26,051 bases of DNA from a virus: positions 1 to 26,051 of IMG/VR virus record IMGVR_UViG_3300027752_000093; one strand, given 5' to 3'. Position 1 is the first letter of the stretch, and every line of letters begins with the position of its first letter. A model generated the notes under the pieces. The model saw only the letters and a list, made by a program, of their open reading frames with translations. It searched no databases and had not been told where the DNA came from. Positions 1 to 7,320 of the stretch are shown here, piece after piece. Position numbers and translations under genes: made by a program.

Positions 1-1
1 C

Positions 2-298
2 CAACTGCAACAGCTTGAAGCCATACTCGAATACCTGAACATAGAGTTGAGAAGATTGAGATCCAAGACCTTCAGGAAATTCCTAGAGAACTACAACAAA
101 TTATTAAGCAGTAGAGACGCAGAGAAGTACGTGGACGGGGAGGACGATGTGGTCGACATGACCAAGATCATCAATGACTTCGCACTGATAAGGAACCAAT
201 GGTTAGGCATCACCAAAGGGTTAGATCAGAAGCAATGGCAGATAACGAATATCGTCAAACTGAGAGTGGCAGGGATGGAAGATGCCGACATCAGCTAG
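2..298 (+). CDS. uvsY: UvsY-like recombination mediator, 3' part
   Basis: This frame is open from the left edge of the window to the stop at 298, so only the last 98 residues are present. The TTG at 47 is unlikely to be the start because the frame continues upstream of it. UvsY helps load the UvsX recombinase on ssDNA coated with gp32 and works in T4-type recombination-dependent replication. The fragment shows a charged helical stretch, an acidic middle (about residues 50-58), then an 'I..IR.QWLGIT..LD..QWQITNIVKLR.AG' ending. That ending resembles the tail of T4/cyanophage UvsY, where a similar helix precedes 'F.I..I...R.F.AG'. The family call comes from remembered pattern similarity plus the UvsW gene further on, since uvsY and uvsW are neighbours in T4. 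It could instead be an unrelated small helical protein. The next gene begins inside its 3' end (17-base overlap). Confidence 0.55.
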   Translation, partial: QLQQLEAILEYLNIELRRLRSKTFRKFLENYNKLLSSRDAEKYVDGEDDVVDMTKIINDFALIRNQWLGITKGLDQKQWQITNIVKLRVAGMEDADIS

Positions 299-908
299 AA
301 TCATATTAACCGACGTTGACGGAGTGCTGTTGGAATGGGAACGCCATTTCACCAAGTGGATGCAACTACGATCATACTTTGACGAACACGGGATCAGGAA
401 CTATCCTTACAAGCTGGTGGACACGGGACAGGACGACTACGAGATGGCCAACAGATTTGGGGTCAGCAAGGACGTGATCAGACAGGAGATCAGGGAGTTC
501 AACAGGAGTGCATGGATGGGCACACAGAGGCCCATGTTGGAATCACAGACATGGGTAAAACTTTTAGCGGCGGAGGGTTGGACGTTCGTACCGATAACAT
601 CGCAGACTTCAGATATACCAGCACAGTGTTTACGTAAGAAAAGATTAGGAGAACTATTTGGCGACCATATTTTTACAAATTACCATATACTAGGCACAGG
701 AGCAGACAAAGATAGTGCATTAGCAGACTTTCATGATACCGGATTGTATTGGGTCGAGGACAAGCCAAAGAACGCACTAGCAGGGCTCTCTTACGGTTTA
801 AAGCCTATATTAATAGACCATCCATACAATCGAGACTTCGAACACCCTGACATTATACGTGTAAGTAATTGGCAAGAAATACATAAATTGTTATCAGGAA
901 GAAAATGA
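282..908 (+). CDS. HAD-superfamily phosphatase
   Basis: A 208-residue HAD-type hydrolase, probably a small-molecule phosphatase acting on a sugar phosphate or nucleotide. Motif I is DVDGV at residues 11-15, with D11 the expected nucleophile and D13 the acid/base. Motif II is the T/S after a hydrophobic strand (ITS, 105-107). Motif III is a lysine near K143, and motif IV is the acidic pair E159-D160 in YWVEDK. A helical cap would fit residues 20-95. There is no signal peptide, so it should act in the cytoplasm. It overlaps the UvsY-like gene by 17 bases and the next glycosyltransferase by 4, so it is translated as part of a chain. Its place at the head of a sugar-modifying island suggests a sugar-phosphate substrate, but phage nucleotidases also have this fold and the substrate is inference. 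Confidence 0.8.
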   Translation: MPTSARIILTDVDGVLLEWERHFTKWMQLRSYFDEHGIRNYPYKLVDTGQDDYEMANRFGVSKDVIRQEIREFNRSAWMGTQRPMLESQTWVKLLAAEGWTFVPITSQTSDIPAQCLRKKRLGELFGDHIFTNYHILGTGADKDSALADFHDTGLYWVEDKPKNALAGLSYGLKPILIDHPYNRDFEHPDIIRVSNWQEIHKLLSGRK

Positions 909-1582
909 AAATATACGTAGGATGGGATTCAAGGGAGGACATAGCATATCAAGTGTGTGAACACTCAATCAAACGCAGAGATCCAGATGCAGAAGTACAA
1001 CCACTAAAACAAAACGAGATGCGAGAACAAGGTATCTACACACGTGAAGTAGATAAGCTCGCTACGACGCAATTTACATTCACAAGATTTTTTGTACCGC
1101 ACCTTAACAATTTCAAAGGTTGGGCAGTCTTTTGCGACTGTGATTTTCTTTGGAAAATACCTGCAAAAGAACTAGAGCAGTACTGCGATGATTCTAAAGC
1201 AGTAGTTTGTGTACAGCATGATCACACACCAGAGGAGGGGTCAATGAAGATGGATGGACAGATACAAACTGCCTATCCAAGAAAGAACTGGAGCAGTATG
1301 GTATTGTGGAATTGTGGACACCCAAAGAATAAAATACTTACACCGGAATTTTTAAACAAGCAAACTCCAAAATTCTTACACAGATTTACATGGCTGGAAG
1401 ACTCAGACATTGGATCTTTACCTCACAACTACAATTGGTTGGTTGGTTGGTACAAAGAACCCAAAGATGGTGCACCAAAGATACTACACTACACGGAGGG
1501 AGGGCCTTGGTTCGACGGTTATAGGGATTGTGAATATTCCGACGACTGGAAGAAAGAGGTAATCAATCTTTTCAGTGCATGA
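905..1582 (+). CDS. GT8-like glycosyltransferase
   Basis: A 225-residue GT-A fold glycosyltransferase resembling family GT8. After an N-terminal 'IYVGWDSRE' strand there is the typical 'FTFTRFFVP.L..FKGWAVFCDCDFLW' segment. D78-C79-D80 is the DxD metal/sugar-nucleotide site, and a late 'ILHYTEGGPWF' block supplies the conserved C-terminal His. These enzymes transfer a sugar from a nucleotide donor with retention of configuration. Donor and acceptor cannot be read from the sequence. There is no membrane anchor or signal. It starts 4 bases inside the HAD gene (ATGA overlap), and its own end overlaps the next ORF the same way. The family call is firm, the exact activity unknown. Confidence 0.8.
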   Translation: MKIYVGWDSREDIAYQVCEHSIKRRDPDAEVQPLKQNEMREQGIYTREVDKLATTQFTFTRFFVPHLNNFKGWAVFCDCDFLWKIPAKELEQYCDDSKAVVCVQHDHTPEEGSMKMDGQIQTAYPRKNWSSMVLWNCGHPKNKILTPEFLNKQTPKFLHRFTWLEDSDIGSLPHNYNWLVGWYKEPKDGAPKILHYTEGGPWFDGYRDCEYSDDWKKEVINLFSA

Positions 1583-2031
1583 TAGAATTCTTTAAAAAAC
1601 TACATAAGAAAAATTTTTACACAGACCCGGTTGAACACATTATATGGAATCATCCAACACGTGTGCAGGAGTACGATGACCTCTACGAAGAGCAACTGCG
1701 TTTTGACAATGAACTATGGACCAATTTCAGAAACACACACAACATGAAATGCCAATTTCACGATGACATAAAGGACATAGATCTATCCGATGATATTGTT
1801 TGCCTGTGGTTTTTCAGAGAGCGTAGTGACAGAGATGCCGCAAATGATATAGACGTTGCTGGTAAAATTATTTCCTTTACAGCAAATAAATTGCTGATAG
1901 CATCTGCAAGAGATATTAAAATAATAAAACGTAAAAGATTTTTCCCAAGAAGACCGTGTGTTCAAATAGACATTAACAACGAAGTGTATGTAAATATAAA
2001 AAAAGGATTGGGCATAAATGAACGAGGGTGA
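1579..2031 (+). CDS. Unknown protein, 150 aa, glycan island
   Basis: I do not recognise this protein. The N-terminal half is acidic and rich in aromatic residues and His (about residues 14-65). The C-terminal half carries a 'DDIVCLWFFRERSDRD' stretch, a small helix, and a very basic 'KIIKRKRFFPRR' patch followed by a beta-like end. There is no signal peptide or membrane segment. It is linked to both neighbours by short overlaps: 4 bases with the GT8-like gene and 14 bases with the oxygenase-like gene. It is therefore probably co-translated with them and could be an accessory to either. A long opposite-strand frame in the same region is a shadow. Reality as a gene is likely; function is open. 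Confidence 0.65.
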   Translation: MIEFFKKLHKKNFYTDPVEHIIWNHPTRVQEYDDLYEEQLRFDNELWTNFRNTHNMKCQFHDDIKDIDLSDDIVCLWFFRERSDRDAANDIDVAGKIISFTANKLLIASARDIKIIKRKRFFPRRPCVQIDINNEVYVNIKKGLGINERG

Positions 2032-2692
2032 AAGATTTCTAGATAAGTGTCTCACAACCACAGTGGGCTTACAACCGTGGCCTCACCAAATTATCAACGA
2101 CACATTAAGCCAAGAGTCCTTTGCAAAGTTGAAGGACAGTTGCTTTAAAACAACATTAACCAAGACAACAGAACTACATCATATCTTTCCGGATCAATAC
2201 AGAGACTGGGGCATAGACTTCTACGATGAAACTGTGGACATATGCACCAACTTATTGAGAAACATAAAAGAACTTGTTGGAGTTTATCCAGCAAGTAGAT
2301 CATACGAGAATCTAGGAGTGAATGCACACATATCTATAACCCCGCCACTGCCATACAAGTTCCATGTACACCAAGAAGGTTTGGAAAAAATATGGAGTTC
2401 AGTAACTTACATCACACCTGAGAAGAATATTGGAACGAAGATGTATGCCAAACAAACAGAAGAATCGTTTGTCAGTGAAGCTCCATGGATGCCTAACAGC
2501 ACATTTATATTTTGTGGACAAGAAGGTCAGACATGGCATTCATATGAAAGCGATCAACAGTGCAACAGGATCACATTGAATCTTTTTATACAGAAGACAC
2601 GTAAAAATAAATGTTTCATGGAGTTTGCTGATCTTGGAGGATCTACTAAAAGTATAATTTTACGAGATAAACCTCGAGGATCTAACCTTTAA
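2018..2692 (+). CDS. 2OG-Fe(II) oxygenase-like protein (HxE variant)
   Basis: A 224-residue protein that looks like a 2-oxoglutarate/Fe(II) dioxygenase of the prolyl-4-hydroxylase-like type common in marine phages. The N-terminus 'GLQPWPHQIINDTLSQESFAKL' matches the entry of such proteins. The proximal metal motif appears to be H118-Q-E120 in 'YKFHVHQEG', that is HxE rather than the usual HxD. The distal His is H174 in 'QTWHSYES', and R184 in 'NRITLNLF' would bind 2-oxoglutarate. The fit of these four residues to the jelly-roll order is good. The substrate may be a sugar, lipid or protein side chain. It is the last gene of the first + block; its last 11 bases overlap the end of the - strand glycosyltransferase. 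An inactive relative is possible. Confidence 0.6.
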   Translation: MNEGERFLDKCLTTTVGLQPWPHQIINDTLSQESFAKLKDSCFKTTLTKTTELHHIFPDQYRDWGIDFYDETVDICTNLLRNIKELVGVYPASRSYENLGVNAHISITPPLPYKFHVHQEGLEKIWSSVTYITPEKNIGTKMYAKQTEESFVSEAPWMPNSTFIFCGQEGQTWHSYESDQQCNRITLNLFIQKTRKNKCFMEFADLGGSTKSIILRDKPRGSNL

Positions 2693-3386
2693 TAAAATCC
2701 TGCAAGGCATTTACATCAGCTTCGAGATGTCTTTTCCTTACTTTAGTCCAAACAAAGTTATCCCTGTTATTGATGTTTAGGTGTGTACGCACTTGGGCAC
2801 CTGTCTTGTCAAATACTTTTTTTGCTTTGAACTCTACTGTTGGCAAGTATAAACACCTACGTAATCTACGTGCAACTTTTTGTGTGTAAGAATCAACGTG
2901 CCAGTGCCAGAAGAATGGTGGAGCCAGATAACCTAATGTGTTTGTCCAATTTTTATGCACAGCAAAATGCGGTGCCGGTAAAGCCTCATCACCCCATATC
3001 TTTGTTTCGTCTTTAAATCTTTTTGATCCTTTTATCCTGCCATCGCTAGGCACTACCATTAGAATTCTATCATTGTATTTGTCAAACTGTTCCGCAATAA
3101 GATGATCCCAGTCTTGTGTTTTAACTTGCACATCGTCTCCCATAAGCATTACGATATCGTGTTTGGCCTTGTTGGCCATGAGATTCCAACTGTAACAAGT
3201 GGATTGGTTTGGGCCAACAGTATAATGCTTTTCGTCCAAAAGATCCTTGTACTTTTCTAATGCAGGATCGTCGTCGTTGAGATAGAAAAGGAATTCGGTA
3301 TCGCCTCTTTGTGTTTCTGTTGCTGTGTCGACCAGGCGTTTTGCTAGTTCGGGTCTACCTCTCGATGGACAACAAAAAGAGATCAT
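2682..3386 (-). CDS. GT2-like glycosyltransferase
   Basis: A 234-residue GT-A fold protein. It opens with 'ISFCCPSRGRPELAKRLVDT', which is the usual nucleotide-binding first strand and helix of GT2-type enzymes. It has an acidic 'LNDDDP' after the second strand (D38-D40) and 'VMLMGDDVQV' as the likely DxD equivalent (D84-D85). A 'HWHVDSYT' segment lies near the end. It probably transfers a sugar from a nucleotide donor; donor and acceptor are unknown. It is the last gene of the leftward block and overlaps the epimerase gene by 4 bases. It converges on the 2OG-like gene with an 11-base overlap of 3' ends, so antisense reading or transcriptional collision is likely unless termination is tight. 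Confidence 0.72.
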   Translation of the reverse strand: MISFCCPSRGRPELAKRLVDTATETQRGDTEFLFYLNDDDPALEKYKDLLDEKHYTVGPNQSTCYSWNLMANKAKHDIVMLMGDDVQVKTQDWDHLIAEQFDKYNDRILMVVPSDGRIKGSKRFKDETKIWGDEALPAPHFAVHKNWTNTLGYLAPPFFWHWHVDSYTQKVARRLRRCLYLPTVEFKAKKVFDKTGAQVRTHLNINNRDNFVWTKVRKRHLEADVNALQDFIKG

Positions 3387-4387
3387 ATTAATTTATTCTT
3401 CCAGGTATCCGGTGTCTTATCGTTAATAATTTCTAAAGGTAAGTGATATTGAAATTTCTTTGTGCCTCTGGATCTAATGTATTCAGCAGTCTTTCTAACA
3501 GACTTTCTCATGTCTGTTGCTGTACTATACCCTAATAAATCTCTTGCTTTGTCTGACGAACACACTGCTAGTTTGACCTCCTTTGGTCTGTCCTTGTGAT
3601 GTATAGGATCTAGATTAATGCCTGTTTCGTTGGCACATGCCTCTGCTAACTCGTTGATTGTTATAGGTTCTTCGTCTGGTCCTATGTTAATAACTTCGCC
3701 AACAACATTGTCTTGGAATGCAAGTGCGTTCAAACAATACAAGCAATCGTCGATATAACTGAAACATCTTTGTTGCATACCATCACCGTATATAATAGGT
3801 TGTTTGCCTTGTAGCATTCTGTTCAACATGATAGACATTACATTTCTAAACGGATCATCGTACTTCTGTCTTGGACCAACTATGTTGTGTGGCACAGCAA
3901 TAACATATTCTACACCATGTGTTTCGCATAAATTTCTCAATACATCTTCCCCGGCCTTCTTTGCAATACCATATGGATCTTGTGGACGACATTCGTAATC
4001 TTCTTTGTACGGCATCTTATCATGGTGCCCATATCTTGCCATGCTTGAACAATACACGATACGTTTAACCTTGTTCCTTATGGCCGCTGTAATTGTTGTA
4101 ACAGATGCTTCAAAAATATTTCTCGTAACAAGCACAGGAGAAAAAACAGAGAGCCCTTCGTAGGCAGTAGCGGCAGTGTGATATACTATGTCACAACCTT
4201 CCATAGCTTTGGTCATGTTTTCTAAATTGCAACAGTCCACTTGATGAAATTCTACATTTTGGGGGACATTATCTGTGTAACCACCAATCATGTTATCATT
4301 GCCAGCAACAGTGTGGCCTTCGGATATCATTAAGTCTGCTAGATGCGATCCTAAAAATCCTGCTACACCTGTAATGAAAATCTTCAT
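3383..4387 (-). CDS. NAD-dependent nucleotide-sugar epimerase/dehydratase
   Basis: An extended short-chain dehydrogenase/reductase (334 residues from this start). T6-G7-x-x-G10-x-x-G13 in 'FITGVAGFLGSHLADLM' binds NAD, and an acidic 'GNDNM' follows. 'YCSSMARYG' carries the catalytic Ser, and 'DPYGIAKKAGE' is the YxxxK pair. Later 'YGDGMQQRCFSYIDDC' and 'INIGPDEEPITINELAEA' are typical of UDP-glucose/UDP-GlcA 4-epimerase-type enzymes. It likely makes or interconverts the nucleotide sugar used by the island's transferases. The frame is open 13 codons further upstream (ATG at 4426), but I start at the ATG ending at 4387 because family members begin with 'MKIFITG'. The longer form would overlap the methyltransferase by 26 bases. 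Confidence 0.88.
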   Translation of the reverse strand: MKIFITGVAGFLGSHLADLMISEGHTVAGNDNMIGGYTDNVPQNVEFHQVDCCNLENMTKAMEGCDIVYHTAATAYEGLSVFSPVLVTRNIFEASVTTITAAIRNKVKRIVYCSSMARYGHHDKMPYKEDYECRPQDPYGIAKKAGEDVLRNLCETHGVEYVIAVPHNIVGPRQKYDDPFRNVMSIMLNRMLQGKQPIIYGDGMQQRCFSYIDDCLYCLNALAFQDNVVGEVINIGPDEEPITINELAEACANETGINLDPIHHKDRPKEVKLAVCSSDKARDLLGYSTATDMRKSVRKTAEYIRSRGTKKFQYHLPLEIINDKTPDTWKNKLI

Positions 4388-4400
4388 ATGTCTATTTACG

Positions 4401-5030
4401 TTACCCTTTTTTACGCCATACAACATCCGGCCATACTTTGATCATTTCCCTGTATCCTTTTCCGGCAAGATAGTTTTCAATTTCTAAATTACTGCTACCG
4501 TATTTCTTTGTGTTGTTGTTTAATTCTATCATGAGATACTCGACATTTAGTAAAGTGTCATTAGCACCTTTCAGGACCTCCATTTCATATCCCTCAACAT
4601 CAATCTTTATCAGGTCTACATCTTTAAGATTTAAACTGTCTATAGTTGTCATGGGTATCGTGCCATCTCCGACCACACGTTTCGCTTGTGTGAAATCATC
4701 TTTAGATAATGATATCATCTTTTCTTCATTCCCAACAGCAAGTTGATGTGTTTCAACGTCTTCTGAACAATTCTTTACAAGGCATTCGTAGTGTATGGGA
4801 TCTGGTTCAAAAGCAATAACTCTGCCACAGAACTTATTCATAGCCATGGTCCATGTGCCCACCCATGCCCCGATATCTAATACATGATTGAACTTTACAT
4901 CTTTATTTTTGCAGTAGGTAATAAGTTTTTCGAGACACTTGTTCTGTGTGAAACTTTTATCTTTTTTCCAATCTTCGATGTGTACATCATTCGATGGTAC
5001 CCAGAATCCGTTAATTTTTTCAATTTGCAT
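4401..5030 (-). CDS. FkbM-family methyltransferase
   Basis: A 209-residue SAM-dependent methyltransferase of the FkbM type, which usually O-methylates sugars. It has the SAM loop 'VLDIGAWVGTW' (DxGAxxG at 52-58) and 'VIAFEPDP' (F74-E-P-D-P78) for the ribose-binding acid. Then come 'TIDSL', 'DLIKIDVEGYEMEVLKGA' and 'YLMIELNN', the conserved FkbM C-terminal blocks. The length is normal for the family. It overlaps the SGNH gene upstream by 11 bases and is 13 bases from the epimerase downstream. It probably caps or tags a sugar made by the island. A second, more divergent member lies at 9998-10852. Confidence 0.88.
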   Translation of the reverse strand: MQIEKINGFWVPSNDVHIEDWKKDKSFTQNKCLEKLITYCKNKDVKFNHVLDIGAWVGTWTMAMNKFCGRVIAFEPDPIHYECLVKNCSEDVETHQLAVGNEEKMISLSKDDFTQAKRVVGDGTIPMTTIDSLNLKDVDLIKIDVEGYEMEVLKGANDTLLNVEYLMIELNNNTKKYGSSNLEIENYLAGKGYREMIKVWPDVVWRKKG

Positions 5031-5790
5031 TCCAGATGTCCTTTACAACTTCCTGTAATTCATCGGCCCATGCCCGTTGTCCTGCTACATTTGGATGTTC
5101 ATCTAGATCAGACACAGTAAGTTTTCTCTTTAAACACCACCCATGCTGGGCCTCATCAAAGCTACCTTGTAGTTTGTAAAAATGTTTCTGGTCCACCTGT
5201 TGCAAAAGTTTTTTGCATTCGTAGGTCAGTGGGTCGTCAAACCCGTTATGCAGTGCGTTGAACATCAGATATGGAACATTGTTTAATTTCAAGAAAGACT
5301 GCATGTACAGTATTTGTAAAGCTGTTCTAATTTGACCATCGGCCTCTAGTGCTGGAGTATAGTGTGTTTCTCCACGATATATCCATGGAGTGAACGGTAG
5401 ATCCTTATAATAAGGAGGAGCTTCTGGATCAACCATTTTCCACGTGTGCCAATATGAGTTGTTACGGCTAGTTGTCAGTGCCTCACGCCTGTTGTAACTG
5501 GTCAGACCTATCAGCACAAATACTTTACGTCCCTTAGTCTGTGGTAATTTACGTGCTATCATCTCATTACTGACCCCGTTCTCTGCAATTTTTTTGAATT
5601 CTATTCCTAGTTTTTTTGCAAGAATTGAACCACACGTGTGCGGAGCTTCGGCATTCATTCCGTATTTCTTTTTGAAGTTCCCTCTGTTCATGGGAGCAGT
5701 TGCACCTGCACCGGATTTTATTCCTTTGATATATTCAGGCACACCATTGCCCATTGCAAAAGAACAACCAAAATGTATTAGAGTCTTCAT
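5020..5790 (-). CDS. SGNH/GDSL-like hydrolase, paralogue A
   Basis: A 256-residue protein with an SGNH-hydrolase layout. Block I is 'FGCSFAMGNG' with Ser10 as candidate nucleophile, where GCS replaces GDS. A block II-like 'ENGVSNEMIARKL' carries G72 and N75, block III is 'VLIGLTS' (95-98), and block V is 'DEHPNVAGQRAWADEL' with H232. In block V the acid sits two residues before His (D230) rather than three. Such enzymes remove or transfer acyl groups on sugars or lipids. It is a relative of the protein at 6577-7278: the same block order and a matching 'YF/SFLKL...PY.M' core. There is no signal peptide, so cytoplasmic action on a precursor is likely. Its first base coincides with the last base of the GT-B-like gene upstream. 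Confidence 0.68.
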   Translation of the reverse strand: MKTLIHFGCSFAMGNGVPEYIKGIKSGAGATAPMNRGNFKKKYGMNAEAPHTCGSILAKKLGIEFKKIAENGVSNEMIARKLPQTKGRKVFVLIGLTSYNRREALTTSRNNSYWHTWKMVDPEAPPYYKDLPFTPWIYRGETHYTPALEADGQIRTALQILYMQSFLKLNNVPYLMFNALHNGFDDPLTYECKKLLQQVDQKHFYKLQGSFDEAQHGWCLKRKLTVSDLDEHPNVAGQRAWADELQEVVKDIWNAN

Positions 5791-6602
5791 TATAACATTC
5801 CTTTGTCCATTAGTATCTCAACTGCTTTGCCGTTCTCAAACTCCTCAGGAGTGAACTGCTGGTATGCTAGACTGTACAACCATTCCTCGGCGCCAACAAA
5901 AAACGGATCCTCTATGTCTGCCAGTTCTTGTCCTGCGATCTCCTTGGCGAAACTCTTGTTATCGGCTATGGTCGGAATGCCCATGCACTGTGCTTCTATG
6001 GCCGCTATAGAACAACTTGTGACCAAACACCAAGCATCTTTCAGATCTTCTGCTAGTGGGATCTTGGCCTCACTTGGTCCTGACGTGCCCCTGCCACGTG
6101 GCTTGTGTCGTATCCTAATAGGCCTGTCAGTGTAACGTTTGATCTGTTCAACCGTTTCCTCTAACCAGTTAGGTCTGTCTAAGTAGTTGTTTATACCATC
6201 CGAACTTGGACAAACTAAAATATATGACCCTTTGAAATTAGGTGCTTTTATTTTTATACCAAACTTCTCAAACCTATCAGATTTGCAATCCCTAATGTAA
6301 CTGGCATGTATCTTGTTCTTACAAATACGCCAGTAATGATTATCTGATTGAAGATCATTATTATCAAATCTGCCAAAGTAAGGAGTGTCTGTAAACCAAT
6401 ATTCATGCTTACGTGCTTCCAGCTTTTTAATCATCTGCATGTTGTTGTTAACAAAGCCCCAATACATAGAGTTTGCTAACGGGTCTGTTGCAACACTGTT
6501 GTCTAGTGTCTTTACCTGCTCGGGCCATGACTTTTGCACACCATCGAACACTTCCCATGCCTTGCTTTTGTTATTATTAGATGGTGCGTAGATTGTTAGC
6601 AT
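5790..6602 (-). CDS. GT-B-like glycosyltransferase, paralogue 1 of 4
   Basis: A 270-residue member of a four-copy family in this window (others at 9193, 10842 and 14444). The shared layout is: an aromatic 'TPYFGR....YWRICKN' segment; a 'SDRFEKFGI.IK' linker; a 'GSYILVCPSS' strand opening a second Rossmann-like half; 'WLEETVEQIKRYTDRPIRIRHKPR'; 'AWCLVTSCSIAAIEAQCMGIPTI'; and a C-terminal 'IEDPF....WLYSLAYQQFTPEEF.NG' tail. The second-half blocks look like the C-terminal donor-binding domain of capsule-type GT-B transferases (Kdo- or glycerophosphotransferase-like), with a conserved S/T-rich loop before a small-residue helix. It overlaps the upstream SGNH gene by 26 bases. The exact reaction is unknown and it could be non-catalytic. 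Confidence 0.62.
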   Translation of the reverse strand: MLTIYAPSNNNKSKAWEVFDGVQKSWPEQVKTLDNSVATDPLANSMYWGFVNNNMQMIKKLEARKHEYWFTDTPYFGRFDNNDLQSDNHYWRICKNKIHASYIRDCKSDRFEKFGIKIKAPNFKGSYILVCPSSDGINNYLDRPNWLEETVEQIKRYTDRPIRIRHKPRGRGTSGPSEAKIPLAEDLKDAWCLVTSCSIAAIEAQCMGIPTIADNKSFAKEIAGQELADIEDPFFVGAEEWLYSLAYQQFTPEEFENGKAVEILMDKGML

Positions 6603-7278
6603 CTATAAATTCCTTTAGCTGTTCGGCCCAGTCTTGGTGTCCTATTGCCGATGGGTGCCAGTCATCAGGCGCACAATGTTGATTATTTTGTTCGGTGTAA
6701 TCCTTATGTGATGTCTCTGGTTTGAAATATCTAGTCATGTCTATTGATCTATAGAGTGCTTTGACATCATCTGAATTTGTTTTTATCTCAGGATCTGATA
6801 TTGTTTTGTACATCACATATGGATATTTCTTCAATTTGAAATAATTTTGTAAATTAAGTGTGGCTTCGAGGGACTCGTACTGCATCATTTCGTCCATATC
6901 TAAACTACAGGTATTAAAAAGGTATTTAAAAAATTTTTCAGTGTAGCGATTGATGTGTGGCTTGTATGTTCTCCAAGATGTTTTAAGTTGAGGAAATTTG
7001 TGTTTTTTGTATCCGTCGGTCGTTGGTATATCAAATCTCTGGCCAGATGTTATACCAATTACAAAAAAACATTTTTCTGCTATTTCTTTATTACTCTCAC
7101 ACCAAACTTTGGTTGTGATACTACATCTCTTGTTACCACGCCCTCCGCCTCCCAAATGGCACGCTGTTTCGAGACCCATCATCTTCGCTAGTTCCATTCC
7201 AACGTGTGTGTCGACGCCTTCCTTTGGCCTCTGCGTAAGAAAAGAACAGCCATTGGTAAAAATATGAGTGGGTTGCAT
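6577..7278 (-). CDS. SGNH/GDSL-like hydrolase, paralogue B
   Basis: A 233-residue SGNH-type protein, the first gene of the leftward block. Block I is 'FTNGCSF' with Ser12, block II is the glycine run 'GGGGRGNKR' (43-51), block III is 'VIGITSGQ' (73-80), and block V is 'DDWHPSAIGHQDWAEQL' with D205-x-x-H208, the canonical DxxH pair. The centre shares 'YESLEATLNLQNYFKLKKYP' with a similar stretch in the neighbour at 5020-5790. It is probably an esterase or acyltransferase acting on a glycan. ATG at 7278 is a good start because the GCS block follows at once, as in paralogue A. The - strand promoter candidate at 7292-7320 would drive it and the five genes that follow. Confidence 0.7.
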   Translation of the reverse strand: MQPTHIFTNGCSFLTQRPKEGVDTHVGMELAKMMGLETACHLGGGGRGNKRCSITTKVWCESNKEIAEKCFFVIGITSGQRFDIPTTDGYKKHKFPQLKTSWRTYKPHINRYTEKFFKYLFNTCSLDMDEMMQYESLEATLNLQNYFKLKKYPYVMYKTISDPEIKTNSDDVKALYRSIDMTRYFKPETSHKDYTEQNNQHCAPDDWHPSAIGHQDWAEQLKEFIDANNLRTI

Positions 7279-7291
7279 AATATAATAATTA

Positions 7292-7320
7292 ATTATACAC
7301 TAAACAAACCCATGTCGCAA
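7292..7320 (-). promoter_or_regulatory. Candidate sigma70 promoter for the leftward block
   Basis: On the - strand TTGCGA (7320-7315) is followed after 17 bases by TATAAT (7297-7292). This gives a start near 7285, just upstream of the ATG at 7278. The -10 is perfect and the -35 matches 4 of 6. The region 7279-7311 is very AT-rich and divergent. A + strand TATAAT at 7281-7286 may serve the GT61 gene, but I see no good -35 for it. Confidence 0.4.

Noticed and set aside
47-298. Complete 83-residue gene from TTG at 47
   Set aside because: The same frame is open to the left edge, so the protein is truncated by the window and the TTG is only an internal codon.
1783-2061. 92-residue frame on the - strand
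   Set aside because: It lies wholly over two coupled + genes, is Cys/Phe/Tyr-rich in an unnatural way and has no family signal.
2660-2700. Terminator between the convergent genes at 2690
   Set aside because: CCTCGAGG is self-complementary but too short, and no stable stem with a T-tract follows on either strand.
4387-4426. 13-residue N-terminal extension of the epimerase
   Set aside because: The NAD-binding first strand should be at the extreme N-terminus; the extension is basic, unlike the family, and overlaps the upstream gene by 26 bases.
6998-7267. 89-residue + frame near the divergent junction
   Set aside because: It overlaps the SGNH gene with its clear GCS, glycine and DxxH blocks, so it is a shadow.
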